64,000 nt of DNA from positions 186,001 through 250,000 of the forward strand of contig CANMVC010000001.1 in NCBI GenBank assembly GCA_947501325.1. Direction: 5' to 3'. Positions 34,371 through 43,413 of this stretch are shown here, piece after piece. How positions within the stretch are numbered: the stretch's first letter is position 1; each line of letters starts with the position of its first letter. The stretch comes from an uncultured Sphingomonadaceae bacterium. Its GTDB lineage: Bacteria; Pseudomonadota; Alphaproteobacteria; Sphingomonadales; Sphingomonadaceae. Made by a program: the position numbers and the translations under genes. A model generated the notes under the pieces. It did not search any database, was not told the DNA's origin, and worked only from the letters and a program-made list of their open reading frames with translations.

Positions 34371-36392
34371 ATGCAGAAACCGTTTAATCCCCTCCAAGCG
34401 CGCATGCTAAAAGCGCTTACACAAACCCTTTTCCACGATATGCCGATGGCGATTTCGCCGTCACAGGTCGTCGAGAATTTGCAGGAACATTTTTCCAATA
34501 TAGATGGCGACAAACCGAAAGAAATTGGTTTGGCGCTCTATGGATTATTCTTCATTCTTGGCGGCCCATTTTTCTTTCTCGCGACACCGAAACTACGCCA
34601 GAGTCTGATCCGTCGCCGCTTGCAAAACAGCCGGGTTGATCTCTTTCAGGACATCGCCCGTACCAAAGGCGTAATCCTCGCTGGCTATTATGGCCACTGG
34701 GAACGCGGTGATGAGGAGATGAATTTCGACAATCCGATCTACCAAAGGTTGAAATATCTATTGCCCGGCCAGCGCGACCGTTCGGCGCCGGCCGAATTGC
34801 CGGTGAAGCGAGAGCCACAGCGCGATTTAAAGGCCGAAGTCTTTGTTGGCCATGACGCGATCCCGGAAATCGTCGATGTTATCGTCGTCGGTTCTGGCGC
34901 AGGTGGCGCGGTCGCCGCAGCTTCGGTAGCTGACGAAGGCCATGAGGTCTTGATCCTCGAAGCCGGTCATAACTACCCCTCCTCCCGCATCACCCATGAA
35001 GAGGCGCGGATGACAGCGCGACTGTTCAAAGACGGTGCGCTGCAGACAACCAAAGACCGGGACGTCATTGTGTTTCAAGGCCGCGTTGTTGGCGGCTCGA
35101 CGGTCATCAACAATGGTATCTGTTTGCGGATGAAACATGCCGGCCTTGTGCACCCACAGGCTGAAGATGTTTACCAAACCTGGGCCAATCTCGGCGCCCC
35201 GATATCGGAAGCAGAATTGACGACCAGCTATGAAGCGGTCGAGCAAGCGCTGGAGGTCTCCGAGATATCGGCGATATCAGGGCGCAACAACGGACCCCAC
35301 CTGATCAACGGGTGGAACAAATATGCCGCCCAGTCCAATGACCCGATGGACAAACAGGCGATCTCGGCATGGTTTCAGAAAAACTACGGCCCCAAAACGC
35401 CTGACAGCGAATGCGTTTATTGCGGCTATTGCAATACCGGATGCCCCTATGGCCGCAAAAAGGCGATGCCGGAGAGTTTTCTGACCCACGCAACCAGCAC
35501 TGATCGCGACAAACCGGCGCGCATCCTGGACGGCGCGGAGGCAACCGAGATTATCTGGAAAAACGAGGATGGCGGGCCACGTGTAGCCGAAGCCGTCGAC
35601 ATCACTTTGCGGGATGGCCGCAAGCGTCGTATCACTGCACGCAAAGGCGTAGTCGTCGCGGCTGGTGCGTTGGCCTCCAGCAATTTGCTGATCAACAGCG
35701 GAATCGAAAAGTCCGGCAATGAGATATCGCTCAACATCGCTTGCCCCGTTGTCGCTTTAATGCCCGAAGGCCACGAGATGAATGTCTGGAACGAAGACCA
35801 GATGGCAACCTATGTTGATCGCGGCGACTATCTGATCGAGAGTCATTTCCAACCACCCATGAGTATGGCAACATTGGTTCCCGGCTGGTTTGATGAACAT
35901 TTCCGGCGGATGCTCAACTATAACCGATTGGTTTCTGCAGGCGTACTGTTTCCCGCCGATCGTCTCGGCAAAATGGAGGACGGAAAGCTAAAGCTAAAAA
36001 TCGGCGAACCGGAACTTGCTCTGCTTCGTCGGGCTCTGGCAACAATGACCAAGGTTCATTTCCTCAATGGTGCGATCGAAGTTTACCCTGCCCTGCTAAA
36101 AGGCCAAACTTTGCGCAAAGGCATGAGTGACGCCGAAATCGAAGGTTTCTATGAGGAAGCGATTGTCGAACCGGATGATGTTGTCCTGTCCAGCTCTCAC
36201 CCGCATGGTGGCAATGCGATCAACGCCGATCCAGCCAAAGGCGTGGTTGACCTCGACCAGCGCGTCCACGGCACTACGAACGTGTATGTGACAGACGCCA
36301 GCGTGATGCCCAGCTGCATTCGCGTCAATGCGCAGCTGACCACCATGGCGATGTCGCACCGGGCGATGGCTGGCAAGAAACGCTTCGAATAA
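34371..36392 (+). CDS. GMC family oxidoreductase with four-cysteine motif
   Basis: 673 residues. The FAD motif VIVVGSGAGGAVAAASVADEG (GSGAGG at 174-179) is preceded by an N-terminal region with a hydrophobic stretch at about 53-71 that could anchor it to the membrane. Cys348, 351, 354 and 358 (CVYCGYCNTGCPYG) are spaced like a cluster-binding motif. Active-site HPHGGN and C-terminal YVTDASVMP are GMC signatures. Long-chain alcohol or sterol oxidation is likely by family; the substrate is unknown. Confidence 0.85.
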   Translation: MQKPFNPLQARMLKALTQTLFHDMPMAISPSQVVENLQEHFSNIDGDKPKEIGLALYGLFFILGGPFFFLATPKLRQSLIRRRLQNSRVDLFQDIARTKGVILAGYYGHWERGDEEMNFDNPIYQRLKYLLPGQRDRSAPAELPVKREPQRDLKAEVFVGHDAIPEIVDVIVVGSGAGGAVAAASVADEGHEVLILEAGHNYPSSRITHEEARMTARLFKDGALQTTKDRDVIVFQGRVVGGSTVINNGICLRMKHAGLVHPQAEDVYQTWANLGAPISEAELTTSYEAVEQALEVSEISAISGRNNGPHLINGWNKYAAQSNDPMDKQAISAWFQKNYGPKTPDSECVYCGYCNTGCPYGRKKAMPESFLTHATSTDRDKPARILDGAEATEIIWKNEDGGPRVAEAVDITLRDGRKRRITARKGVVVAAGALASSNLLINSGIEKSGNEISLNIACPVVALMPEGHEMNVWNEDQMATYVDRGDYLIESHFQPPMSMATLVPGWFDEHFRRMLNYNRLVSAGVLFPADRLGKMEDGKLKLKIGEPELALLRRALATMTKVHFLNGAIEVYPALLKGQTLRKGMSDAEIEGFYEEAIVEPDDVVLSSSHPHGGNAINADPAKGVVDLDQRVHGTTNVYVTDASVMPSCIRVNAQLTTMAMSHRAMAGKKRFE

Positions 36393-36669
36393 TCTGTTGC
36401 TGGAGAAAATGGGTTTGGCATGGGATATTAAACTCCCCTCCAACCTGCCCCCGCGCCCTGGCATATCGCCGGTTAGTGAACGAGCGCTTTCTATAGCAGC
36501 AAAGGGCCAGGACAAATTGTCCAAGCCCTTCGTTTCTAAAAGTGATCGTTAAGCGGCTTGGGCCCCATAGCTGATCGCGCCACGATGGCGCAATTACTCG
36601 GGCCGAAATCTTCAGATATCTGCCAATAAGACGAGACGCCGACTTTCGCCGACGCCTCGCCGCTATCGG

Positions 36670-37236
36670 TTAACCTCCAAAGGGAACCGAACTGTGATGT
36701 AGGTTGATTTTCAGATCACCATCCGCACCGCGTACATATCCAAAGCTATATTCGACTTTGGTATCGTTGCCGTCGGTATCGGTGAAGTAATAGTTGCCCA
36801 TGGCCATCGCGCTATCGCTATCAACGACCGTGCCTTCATTTTCCCAACGCACAGCGGTCCACGGCTTGATGGCGAAGCCTTTGTCTTCGGAACCTTCCGT
36901 ACCGACAAAATAGCTCATAGCTTCGTCAAAGGTACCGCGAAACTGATCTTCCGCTGCCAAAGTTGGCTTAAAAAGAATGGTCGCGTCATCGCCGTAGGCA
37001 TAGAACTTCTTGATATGTTCGTCCGCTGCGGCCCGGTAATCGCCTTCTTCAGTGAACGCCTTTCCAATAGCAACGATACCTTCGCCCCATGCCTTTTGTG
37101 CGGCAGCAACTTCTTCAGCGGTAATAGGCGCCGCTGCCTCTGAACTTTCCGCTGTGGTCTCCGCCGAGGTCGTTTCAGACGTACACGCTACGAGAGCCAG
37201 TGGTGCTGCCGCGAGCAAGATAGCAATTTTCTTCAT
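36670..37236 (-). CDS. NTF2-like lipoprotein
   Basis: 188 residues. MKKIAILLAAAPLALVAC is a lipoprotein signal (lipobox LVAC, Cys18), followed by a Thr/Ser/Glu/Ala-rich linker to about 38. The rest (WGEGIVAIGKAFTEEGDY, FKPTLAAEDQFRGTFDEAMSYF, VDSDSAMAMGNYYFTD, KINLHHSSVPF) has the helix-plus-sheet order of NTF2/CaMKII association-like folds, of which HHSSVPF is typical. Function unknown. GAGG lies eight bases before the ATG at 37236. Confidence 0.7.
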   Translation of the reverse strand: MKKIAILLAAAPLALVACTSETTSAETTAESSEAAAPITAEEVAAAQKAWGEGIVAIGKAFTEEGDYRAAADEHIKKFYAYGDDATILFKPTLAAEDQFRGTFDEAMSYFVGTEGSEDKGFAIKPWTAVRWENEGTVVDSDSAMAMGNYYFTDTDGNDTKVEYSFGYVRGADGDLKINLHHSSVPFGG

Positions 37237-37622
37237 AGTAATTTCCTCATTCATTCTGCGCCTGAACAAAACCTGTAGCGTCGTTTAGGGACAGGCTATG
37301 GTCATCGTTCCGGCAAAAATTATATTCCCTATGCCTTGAGCAAAAAGAGCGCGCAAGTCAGGGCATAATGTTTCACTCCAAATTTGCACAACCTAATGAT
37401 AAACCGTGCAAGCCGCGTATCGACGCGATAAAGCCAAAGATCAAATATAAAATAATTGGTATTATTAATAGAATTTATCTATGATGTAAAATCTCCGCGA
37501 CGGTGGAAGGATTTGATGAAATCGATATGTTTTGAGATGGTTAAACCGCTTCTGTGGATCGATACTTTACTTAATCGTTCAATCGTCTAATCGAAACGCC
37601 AAGACATAAATGGAGACTTATA
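37237..37622. other. AT-rich intergenic region upstream of prfB
   Basis: 386 bases between the divergent lipoprotein gene and prfB. It includes a long AT-rich tract (37435-37495). The right end holds GGAG eight bases before the prfB ATG. No terminator, tRNA or small gene could be supported. Confidence 0.6.
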
Positions 37623-38750
37623 ATGCGTGCGGAAGCTCAGGCGCATGTGGACCGGATCAACGGCGCGCTGGACCTGCTGAAAACCTCGCTGAACTGGGAT
37701 GTTGCGCTGCGCCGGCTGGACGAGCTGAATGCACGCGTGGAAGATCCTACCCTGTGGGATGACCAAGGCGCAGCCCAAGCGGTGATGACCGAGCGGCAGC
37801 GACTGGACGAATCCATTACCGCCGCGCGCGAAATTCAGCAGGAAATGGACGACGCGCTTGAATTTATCGAGATGGCCGAGGAAGAAGGCGACGCGGGGCT
37901 GGCCGACGAAGGCGTCGAAACATTGAGCAAGCTTGCCGATCGCGCCGACCGTGACAAGGTCCAGGCACTATTATCTGGCGAGGCCGACAATCTTGATGCT
38001 TATCTCGAGATACATGCTGGCGCCGGCGGAACGGAGAGTTCGGACTGGGCCGAGATGCTGCTGCGCATGTATCAGCGCTGGGCCGAAGCACGCGGTTATA
38101 AAGTCTCAATGGTCGACTATCAGGCGGGTGATCAGGCCGGCATCAAATCCGCCACGCTCGAAATCAAGGGCGAGAATGCCTATGGTTTTGCGAAGACCGA
38201 AAGCGGTGTCCACCGCCTCGTCCGCATCTCTCCATTCGACAGCGCAGCCAAACGCCACACCAGCTTTTCCAGCGTCTGGGTCTATCCGGTGATCGACGAC
38301 AGTTTCGAAGTCGAGATTAACGAAAGCGATCTGAAAATCGATACCTATCGCGCCTCCGGTTCCGGCGGCCAGCACGTCAATACCACCGACAGCGCTGTGC
38401 GCATTACCCACCAACCCACGGGCATTGTCGTCGCCTCGCAAAATGACCGCAGCCAGCACAAGAACCGCGCCACCGCGATGGGCATGCTCAAAGCGCGCCT
38501 GTTCGAGGCCGAGCTGCAACGCCGCGAAGCCGAAGCCAGCGGCGAATATCAGGCGAAAACGGATATCGGCTGGGGCCACCAGATCCGTTCCTACGTCCTG
38601 CAACCCTATCAGATGGTGAAGGACCTGCGCACAGGCGTGACCAGCAGCGCACCATCAGACGTACTTGACGGCGCGCTCGATCCGTTTATTGCCGCGGCTC
38701 TATCGCAACGCGTTACGGGCGAAACAGTCGATGTCGAGGATGTGGATTAG
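37623..38750 (+). CDS. prfB: Peptide chain release factor 2
   Basis: RF2 recognises UAA and UGA. SPF at residues 203-205 is the stop-codon-reading tripeptide, and GGQ at 248-250 is the catalytic motif for peptidyl-tRNA hydrolysis. The gene is a single continuous frame of 375 residues with no programmed +1 frameshift, unlike E. coli; alphaproteobacteria commonly lack it. ATG at 37623 with GGAG. Confidence 0.96.
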   Translation: MRAEAQAHVDRINGALDLLKTSLNWDVALRRLDELNARVEDPTLWDDQGAAQAVMTERQRLDESITAAREIQQEMDDALEFIEMAEEEGDAGLADEGVETLSKLADRADRDKVQALLSGEADNLDAYLEIHAGAGGTESSDWAEMLLRMYQRWAEARGYKVSMVDYQAGDQAGIKSATLEIKGENAYGFAKTESGVHRLVRISPFDSAAKRHTSFSSVWVYPVIDDSFEVEINESDLKIDTYRASGSGGQHVNTTDSAVRITHQPTGIVVASQNDRSQHKNRATAMGMLKARLFEAELQRREAEASGEYQAKTDIGWGHQIRSYVLQPYQMVKDLRTGVTSSAPSDVLDGALDPFIAAALSQRVTGETVDVEDVD

Positions 38751-38792
38751 CCGCAAAAATCGCTTTCCTACAAAGTACCAAATAGGTTAATT

Positions 38793-38819
38793 ACGAGTCT
38801 TTTCAACAGAAAGGCTCGT
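38793..38819. promoter_or_regulatory. Hairpin directly before the interrupted gene
   Basis: ACGAG-t-CTTT and AAAG-g-CTCGT form a ten-position stem (nine pairs, one T/G) with a seven-base loop, ending one base before the ATG at 38821. The AAGG that could serve as ribosome site lies inside the 3' arm. It may terminate prfB or hide the start. Confidence 0.4.
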
Positions 38820-38820
38820 T

Positions 38821-39624
38821 ATGACCGACGAAACACAACCATCCGACCCCCTTCCCGATTTTACCCCTGTACCAAAAAAATATTATCGTCACGACGGCTG
38901 GACACCCCAGCGCCAACGCGAGTTTATTGCGGCGCTGGCAGAATGCGGAAGCGTGCCTGAGGCTGCGCGCTATGTCGGGATGAGCTTTGGCACGGCCTAC
39001 CGTCTGCGCAACGATCCCGGCGCCGAGGAATTTGCCGCCGCCTGGGATGCTGCCCTCGTCAAAGTGACGAACCGCGTGCACGATGTGCTGGTCGATCATG
39101 CCGTCAATGGCGCGGCCGAACCAATCATGTATGGCGGCGAGCAGGTCGGAGAATTTCGCCGCTATAATTACCGCATGATGATGTAGCTGCTCCGCCATCA
39201 CCAGCCAGAAAAATTCGGCGGCAGCGCCCATGGTGGAACAGACAGCGCCCTCTCTCGCCACCGGCTGAAGCTGCTTAAGGAGCAATGGCGCGAAGAGTGG
39301 GACGCCGAGGGCGAAGCGCGGGGCAAGCGCCTGATCGCAGAGCATCGCAAGAACGCCGCTCAGCAACAAAAAGAACATGATGAACGGTTCCACGCCAAGA
39401 TAAACGACATGCGCCGGAGAATGATGACCCATTATCTCGCAAAAGATCCGATTACTGGCGAGCCCAACAAACGCTTCAACCCCGAAGGAGCCAGCCCGAT
39501 GGAACTGTTGATCTACGACGAGGTAAGCGAAGGCGGAGACAGCACAGGCAAAGAACTGCGCGAAGAAATGGGGTTTCCGCCGATGGAGGGGGAAAAGTTT
39601 AGCGGGGAGAACAAGGATGAATAG
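38821..39624 (+). pseudogene. HTH-like protein gene interrupted by an in-frame TAG
   Basis: ATG 38821 opens a frame that stops at TAG 39184-39186 (RRYNYRMMM-stop). The same frame continues without shift as LLRHHQPEKFGG... to the TAA/TAG-type stop at 39624, giving 267 codons in all. The N-terminal half (WTPQRQREFIAALAECGSVPEAARYVGMS) resembles a helix-turn-helix of small terminase/regulator kind; the second half is charged and helical. One base change from TGG or a similar sense codon to TAG would explain it. Readthrough is possible but unsupported. Confidence 0.75.
39491..39590 (+). repeat. Direct repeat, copy 1 (inside interrupted gene)
   Basis: These 100 bases match 43414-43513 in 94 positions by eye, in the same orientation, and encode the same C-terminal segment (MELLIYDEVSEGGDSTGKEL). 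The match begins abruptly at CCAGCCCGATGGAA. Confidence 0.85.
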
Positions 39625-39701
39625 CCCTAGGCGAAGCCGCAAAGGATAGATGATGGAATCCCGAGCGTCGGATCTATCCCGCTAGCGGGCAGCGCAAAAA
39701 G

Positions 39702-39729
39702 AGCCCTGCTGAATTTCTCCAGCAGGGCT
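39702..39729 (-). terminator. Rho-independent terminator of the small exported gene
   Basis: On the minus strand AGCCCTGCTG and CAGCAGGGCT form a perfect ten-pair stem with an eight-base loop, followed by CTTTTTG. It lies 62 bases after the stop of the gene at 39792. Confidence 0.8.
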
Positions 39730-39791
39730 TCAAAATACTTATATGGCCGCCACAAATGCACATATCGGTTTGCGCCGGCAAATGATGAGGC

Positions 39792-40097
39792 TTACTGCCG
39801 CAGGCGTGCTCCACCAAACACTGCAATTTTGTCTGTGCCGATAATGTCGCATGCATAGTCGGTTTCAATGGTTGCGGGTAAGGCTTGTACTAACGCATCA
39901 ATATCACTGGAGCACTTGGCACCATCCGCGGCGACATCATATGACGTGGACGGCAAATTATTTTCGATTTTCCTTACATCTTCCTGAAATTGGGCAAGGA
40001 TAGCTTGGTCGTCTGCATTGGCGTCGCGTGCCAATGCCGGGCTGATTGTAAATGCCACTGCAGCAATTAAGCCACTGGTTATGATAGATTTGTTCAT
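39792..40097 (-). CDS. Small exported hypothetical protein
   Basis: 101 residues: signal peptide to about residue 23 (AFTISPALA), then a mature part of about 78 residues with two cysteines (AKCSSD and DYACDI) that could form a disulfide. No family recognised. It lies 37 bases beyond the nuclease-like gene on the same strand and ends in a terminator, so may be the last gene of that unit. Confidence 0.55.
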   Translation of the reverse strand: MNKSIITSGLIAAVAFTISPALARDANADDQAILAQFQEDVRKIENNLPSTSYDVAADGAKCSSDIDALVQALPATIETDYACDIIGTDKIAVFGGARLRQ

Positions 40098-40134
40098 TAT
40101 TTTCACTTTCTCTATTATATTTAAGGAGCATGTA

Positions 40135-40617
40135 TCAGAGACCAGCAACACTCCAATCATAAAGGAAATGCCCCCACAATCCATGCCTACCCATCGCAGC
40201 GGTATGCATGTCTTTCCTGTAATCCCCGGTCGGCGTTGATTTGGCGTAGCCGAAATATACCATGAACCAAGCTATGTCCTGATTGTCAGGACGGCGGCAT
40301 ATATAGGTTTGGTCCATCTGCGTCTTGCAGGATAGCGGCTGCCCTCCAATAAATTTGCTGAGCGCATCTGCCGAAGCCTTACCACAGGCGATTGTTCCGT
40401 TGCTTCCTGCGCATTGGTCATCATATTGAGGGGCCGTGATATTGTATAGCGTGATGAATTTATTATTTATCCATAGCAGATTGCCCCCCTTCACGACTGC
40501 TGGACCTACAACTGGCGGAAGGGTTTCATATTGGTGACTTAGCTGACTATGGGCGGGAGACGATGCTACCGCCAACGTCCCCAGCACTGCTGCACATGGT
40601 CCAAATAGTCTGCGCAT
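40135..40617 (-). CDS. Exported thermonuclease-like (SNase-like) protein, degenerate active site
   Basis: 160 residues with a signal peptide (CAAVLGTLAVASSPAHS). The region ITLYNITAPQYDDQC...IACGKASADALSKFIGGQPLSCK follows the order of SNase-like proteins (RLYGIDAPE...CG..A...L...IGG..V.C), and a late DIAWFMVYFGYAKS matches the (M/L)V..G.A strand. The usual Arg before LxGIDAPE and the acidic residue after APE are not present (TLYNITAPQY), so nuclease activity is doubtful. Four or more cysteines suggest disulfides. ATG 40617 has GAGGAG upstream. Confidence 0.6.
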   Translation of the reverse strand: MRRLFGPCAAVLGTLAVASSPAHSQLSHQYETLPPVVGPAVVKGGNLLWINNKFITLYNITAPQYDDQCAGSNGTIACGKASADALSKFIGGQPLSCKTQMDQTYICRRPDNQDIAWFMVYFGYAKSTPTGDYRKDMHTAAMGRHGLWGHFLYDWSVAGL

Positions 40618-40683
40618 AGTTTTACTCCTCAAAGAAATTCACCCGCCAAACATGCGAAATGTTTTTACATGCTCTCAAAGCCA

Positions 40684-43146
40684 CTAATCAGCGAAAACCC
40701 TGACAATATTCTCGTCTCCGCCAGTCACAACCGATTTTCCATCGACGTTCAGCACGACAGACCGCAGGGCTTTGGATGCCTGGAATGAAGACAAGGCAGC
40801 GCCGGTGGTGCCGTCCCACAAGATCAACAAACCGTCCTCATGCGCACTGACGATGCGTGAGATATCCTGATTAAAGGAAATATCGTTGACGCTGCTATTA
40901 TGTCCGGCAAAAGTGGAGAGTTTCTGCCCAGTGGCCACTTTCCAGACACTGACTGTCCCATCAAGGTTGCCGGTTATAAGAAGGGCACTATCAGCGGTGA
41001 AAACCGCCTGTTTGATACCGCCCACCGTGTTGACATTTATGGTTTGCAGCAACTGCCCATTGCCCGCATCAAATATCTCTATTTGCTGCGTAGACTTATT
41101 TAAGGCCGTTACGAGAGCGCCATTCGGACTGAACGCCACAGGTCCCGACACGGCATTAATCTGGTTGAGTGCTGCACCAGTATTAGCATCCCAGATTTGC
41201 AAAGTGGCGTTGTTGGTTGCCTGATTATGACAGCCCGCAGCGATCCTTAACCCTTGAGCATCATAGGCCACTGAGTCGCATGTTCCTGCATATGTGTTTT
41301 GCAATGTTAACGCTGGCGCGCCCGTCGCTACATCCCAGACACTAACCGAAGATTGCAGGGCGTTGCCGCTTTGGCGGCTGCCCGATACAATCCGCTGACT
41401 ATTTGGACTAAAAGCAATATCGAGAAGCAAATCTCCCTTGGCCTGAAGTGGAATTGCCACTGCTAGATTCATCGTTTGACTGTTAGAATTCCAAATTGAC
41501 AGATGATTGTCCCACCCGCCAGTTGCCAATAGCTGGCCGTCAGGACTTAGCGCCAACGTGAGTGTATTCGCGCTGAAATTTAATTTATTTGTGAGATTCC
41601 TGATCGGGGCGCCGACGCCCACTGGCTGTTGTACTGGGGGCTGCTGGATTATTGGCGGTTGCTGCCATTGCGGTTGACGCACCGGCGGCTGTTGCAATTG
41701 AGGCTGGCCGACAGGCCCTTGAAAACCGCCTGTCATGGCTTGAGGCTGCGCAAATTGACTTCCAAGATTGGAAGCCGGAGCTCCACTGGCATTCACACCG
41801 CGGAAATTAAACCACATGTGCCGCCCGCCTTTTAGAAATATGACCGCGCGATTATTGTCCCAGCGGGCCGCGGCGGTTATGTCCCCAGCAACATTTTGCA
41901 AACTCGGCAGGGTAAACGCATTCATCGCGATCGGACCAAGTGCGATATTGCGAAGCGCCATATCATATTCAATATATTGCCCGTTATTCAGGAAGAATAA
42001 TATTGAATTTCCCTTGAAACGAAGCGCCGCTTCTATCTTGCTCCGATGGGGAGCCATTCCCGGCCAATTATTGTTGTCAATATAGCTCAGAGGTTGGACA
42101 ACATTTTCAGTATTGGCATCAAGTCCAACAAATTGCCCGGTTCTGAGAAAAAGATATTTCACGCCTCCATAGCTAAACGATGCTGTTAGCTTGGACATAT
42201 AAGGCCCCAAGGCTGTACGACTTAGATCATTGGGGCCGGTGCCAGGATTTGCCGAGTTTGTGTTATATTGCATGACACCGCGGTCTTGTCGGACAAGAAA
42301 CACCTGGTTCCCGGGGCTTTCGATGCCGGCGTCGATCTCTGCTGCCTGCGCATTTTGCACTGGTGGTTGTCGCCACTGTGGCTGGACTCCAGGTTGTTGC
42401 ACCCGTGGCAGACGAACTTGCGGTTGTTGCCACTGTTGTTGAGGGTTTGGTTGCTGCACTTTTGGCTGCTGCCATTGTGGTTGGCGGGCCGGTGGCTGTT
42501 GCGCTGGTGGTCGTTGAATCTGTGGCTGTGATATTGGCGGTTGTTGCACTGCCACTGGCTGGCGAACATTCATACCCACCAGATCCTGGAACCAGAACAT
42601 CTGCCATTGTTTTCCGTTGCACTGGACCTGCGTAAGGACCGTATTATCAGCCATTGAGCCATTGGGAACGCTGATGCACTTACCGCTATGGAGTGCCTTA
42701 ATATTGTAGAAATCCTTGCCTACAGGAGCGAGAGAAAATAACTGGCTAGCCGTGCCATCGCATGAATGCTGGACGATAGCCACATTGTCTGCTGTATGTC
42801 TGTTTTCTGTGGTTAGGCACTTGCCGCTCACCCCTGATTTGATATTATAATATCCATTGCCCGCCGGGATGACGGCAAAAGCCTGCTGGAGAGTTCCATC
42901 ACAGGTAAACTGCATAATTGGTATATTCTCACCCAAATCGCCATTTGGCACGTCGAGGCATTGGTTGCTGTGGCCAGTAACGATCCGTCCAGATGTGGCA
43001 GCGGGAGACTGTGCAGACGCAGTTTGAATGGGAGTAATTCCTGCCAACATAGAGCAAAAAGCAATTGCACCACTCCACGCAGCAACTCGCGCGCTGAAAC
43101 CACGCGTTACACCGGACATAGGTTCGTTATTTGTGTGAATATTCAT
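40684..43146 (-). CDS. Secreted ricin-lectin / hemopexin-like / WD40 multidomain protein
   Basis: 820 residues. A signal region at 20-46 ends at TASAQ. Residues 50-190 form a ricin-B lectin (QCLDVPNGD, KCLTTENRHTADN, KCISVPNGSMADN; three beta-trefoil repeats with cysteine pairs). Residues 195-268 are a Gln/Pro/Trp-rich linker. Residues 275-455 carry hemopexin-like repeats (KYLFLRTGQFVGLDANTENV, ILFFLNNGQYIEYDM, AVIFLKGGRHMWFNF). A second linker spans 465-510, and 515-820 is a WD40-type propeller (LALSPDGQLLATGGWDNHLSIWN, GNLDGTVSVWKVATGQKL, SAHEDGLLILWDGTTG). It likely acts outside the cytoplasm binding glycans and proteins. The combination is unusual. Confidence 0.85.
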   Translation of the reverse strand: MNIHTNNEPMSGVTRGFSARVAAWSGAIAFCSMLAGITPIQTASAQSPAATSGRIVTGHSNQCLDVPNGDLGENIPIMQFTCDGTLQQAFAVIPAGNGYYNIKSGVSGKCLTTENRHTADNVAIVQHSCDGTASQLFSLAPVGKDFYNIKALHSGKCISVPNGSMADNTVLTQVQCNGKQWQMFWFQDLVGMNVRQPVAVQQPPISQPQIQRPPAQQPPARQPQWQQPKVQQPNPQQQWQQPQVRLPRVQQPGVQPQWRQPPVQNAQAAEIDAGIESPGNQVFLVRQDRGVMQYNTNSANPGTGPNDLSRTALGPYMSKLTASFSYGGVKYLFLRTGQFVGLDANTENVVQPLSYIDNNNWPGMAPHRSKIEAALRFKGNSILFFLNNGQYIEYDMALRNIALGPIAMNAFTLPSLQNVAGDITAAARWDNNRAVIFLKGGRHMWFNFRGVNASGAPASNLGSQFAQPQAMTGGFQGPVGQPQLQQPPVRQPQWQQPPIIQQPPVQQPVGVGAPIRNLTNKLNFSANTLTLALSPDGQLLATGGWDNHLSIWNSNSQTMNLAVAIPLQAKGDLLLDIAFSPNSQRIVSGSRQSGNALQSSVSVWDVATGAPALTLQNTYAGTCDSVAYDAQGLRIAAGCHNQATNNATLQIWDANTGAALNQINAVSGPVAFSPNGALVTALNKSTQQIEIFDAGNGQLLQTINVNTVGGIKQAVFTADSALLITGNLDGTVSVWKVATGQKLSTFAGHNSSVNDISFNQDISRIVSAHEDGLLILWDGTTGAALSSFQASKALRSVVLNVDGKSVVTGGDENIVRVFAD

Positions 43147-43413
43147 TTTACGCCCCTGTTTCGCGACCTTTTGTTCGGCCTAAAGGGACATCAATCAAGC
43201 CCGGATTATTTCAATCATGACAACATGTTAACAGGTTCTTTACATATGACCTAACGCCAAATTTATGGGTGAAAATAACTGTTCCATAGAGAGACTTTCC
43301 CGTGTCCACAGATGCGCCCAAAGCGGTCACTAGCCTGGTGGTGGCAGTATTTAGAAAGCGGACATTAGGATGAAGCGCATTTAGTAAACTGCCACCATAA
43401 TACCACCGTAATA
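43147..43413. other. Intergenic region upstream of the multidomain gene
   Basis: 267 bases between the multidomain gene and the remnant repeat. It is AT-rich near 43200-43270. No gene supported; it must hold the minus-strand promoter. Confidence 0.5.

Noticed and set aside
37623-37720. Programmed frameshift in prfB
   Set aside because: The gene is one continuous frame from the ATG; there is no early TGA with a slippery CTT.
38803-39642. 279-codon minus-strand frame over the interrupted gene
   Set aside because: It and the minus frame at 43365-43634 resemble each other only because the plus-strand sequence is duplicated. The plus frame has the protein-like signal (HTH pattern, charged helices) and a start just after prfB.
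39625-39791. att site or integrase scar at the accessory block
   Set aside because: No integrase, tRNA fragment or target duplication other than the coding direct repeat could be seen.
42363-42540. Possible CRISPR or tandem repeat array
   Set aside because: The repetition is of Gln/Pro codons (TGG, TTG, CTG in reverse) within the multidomain gene's linker; units are irregular with no spacers.
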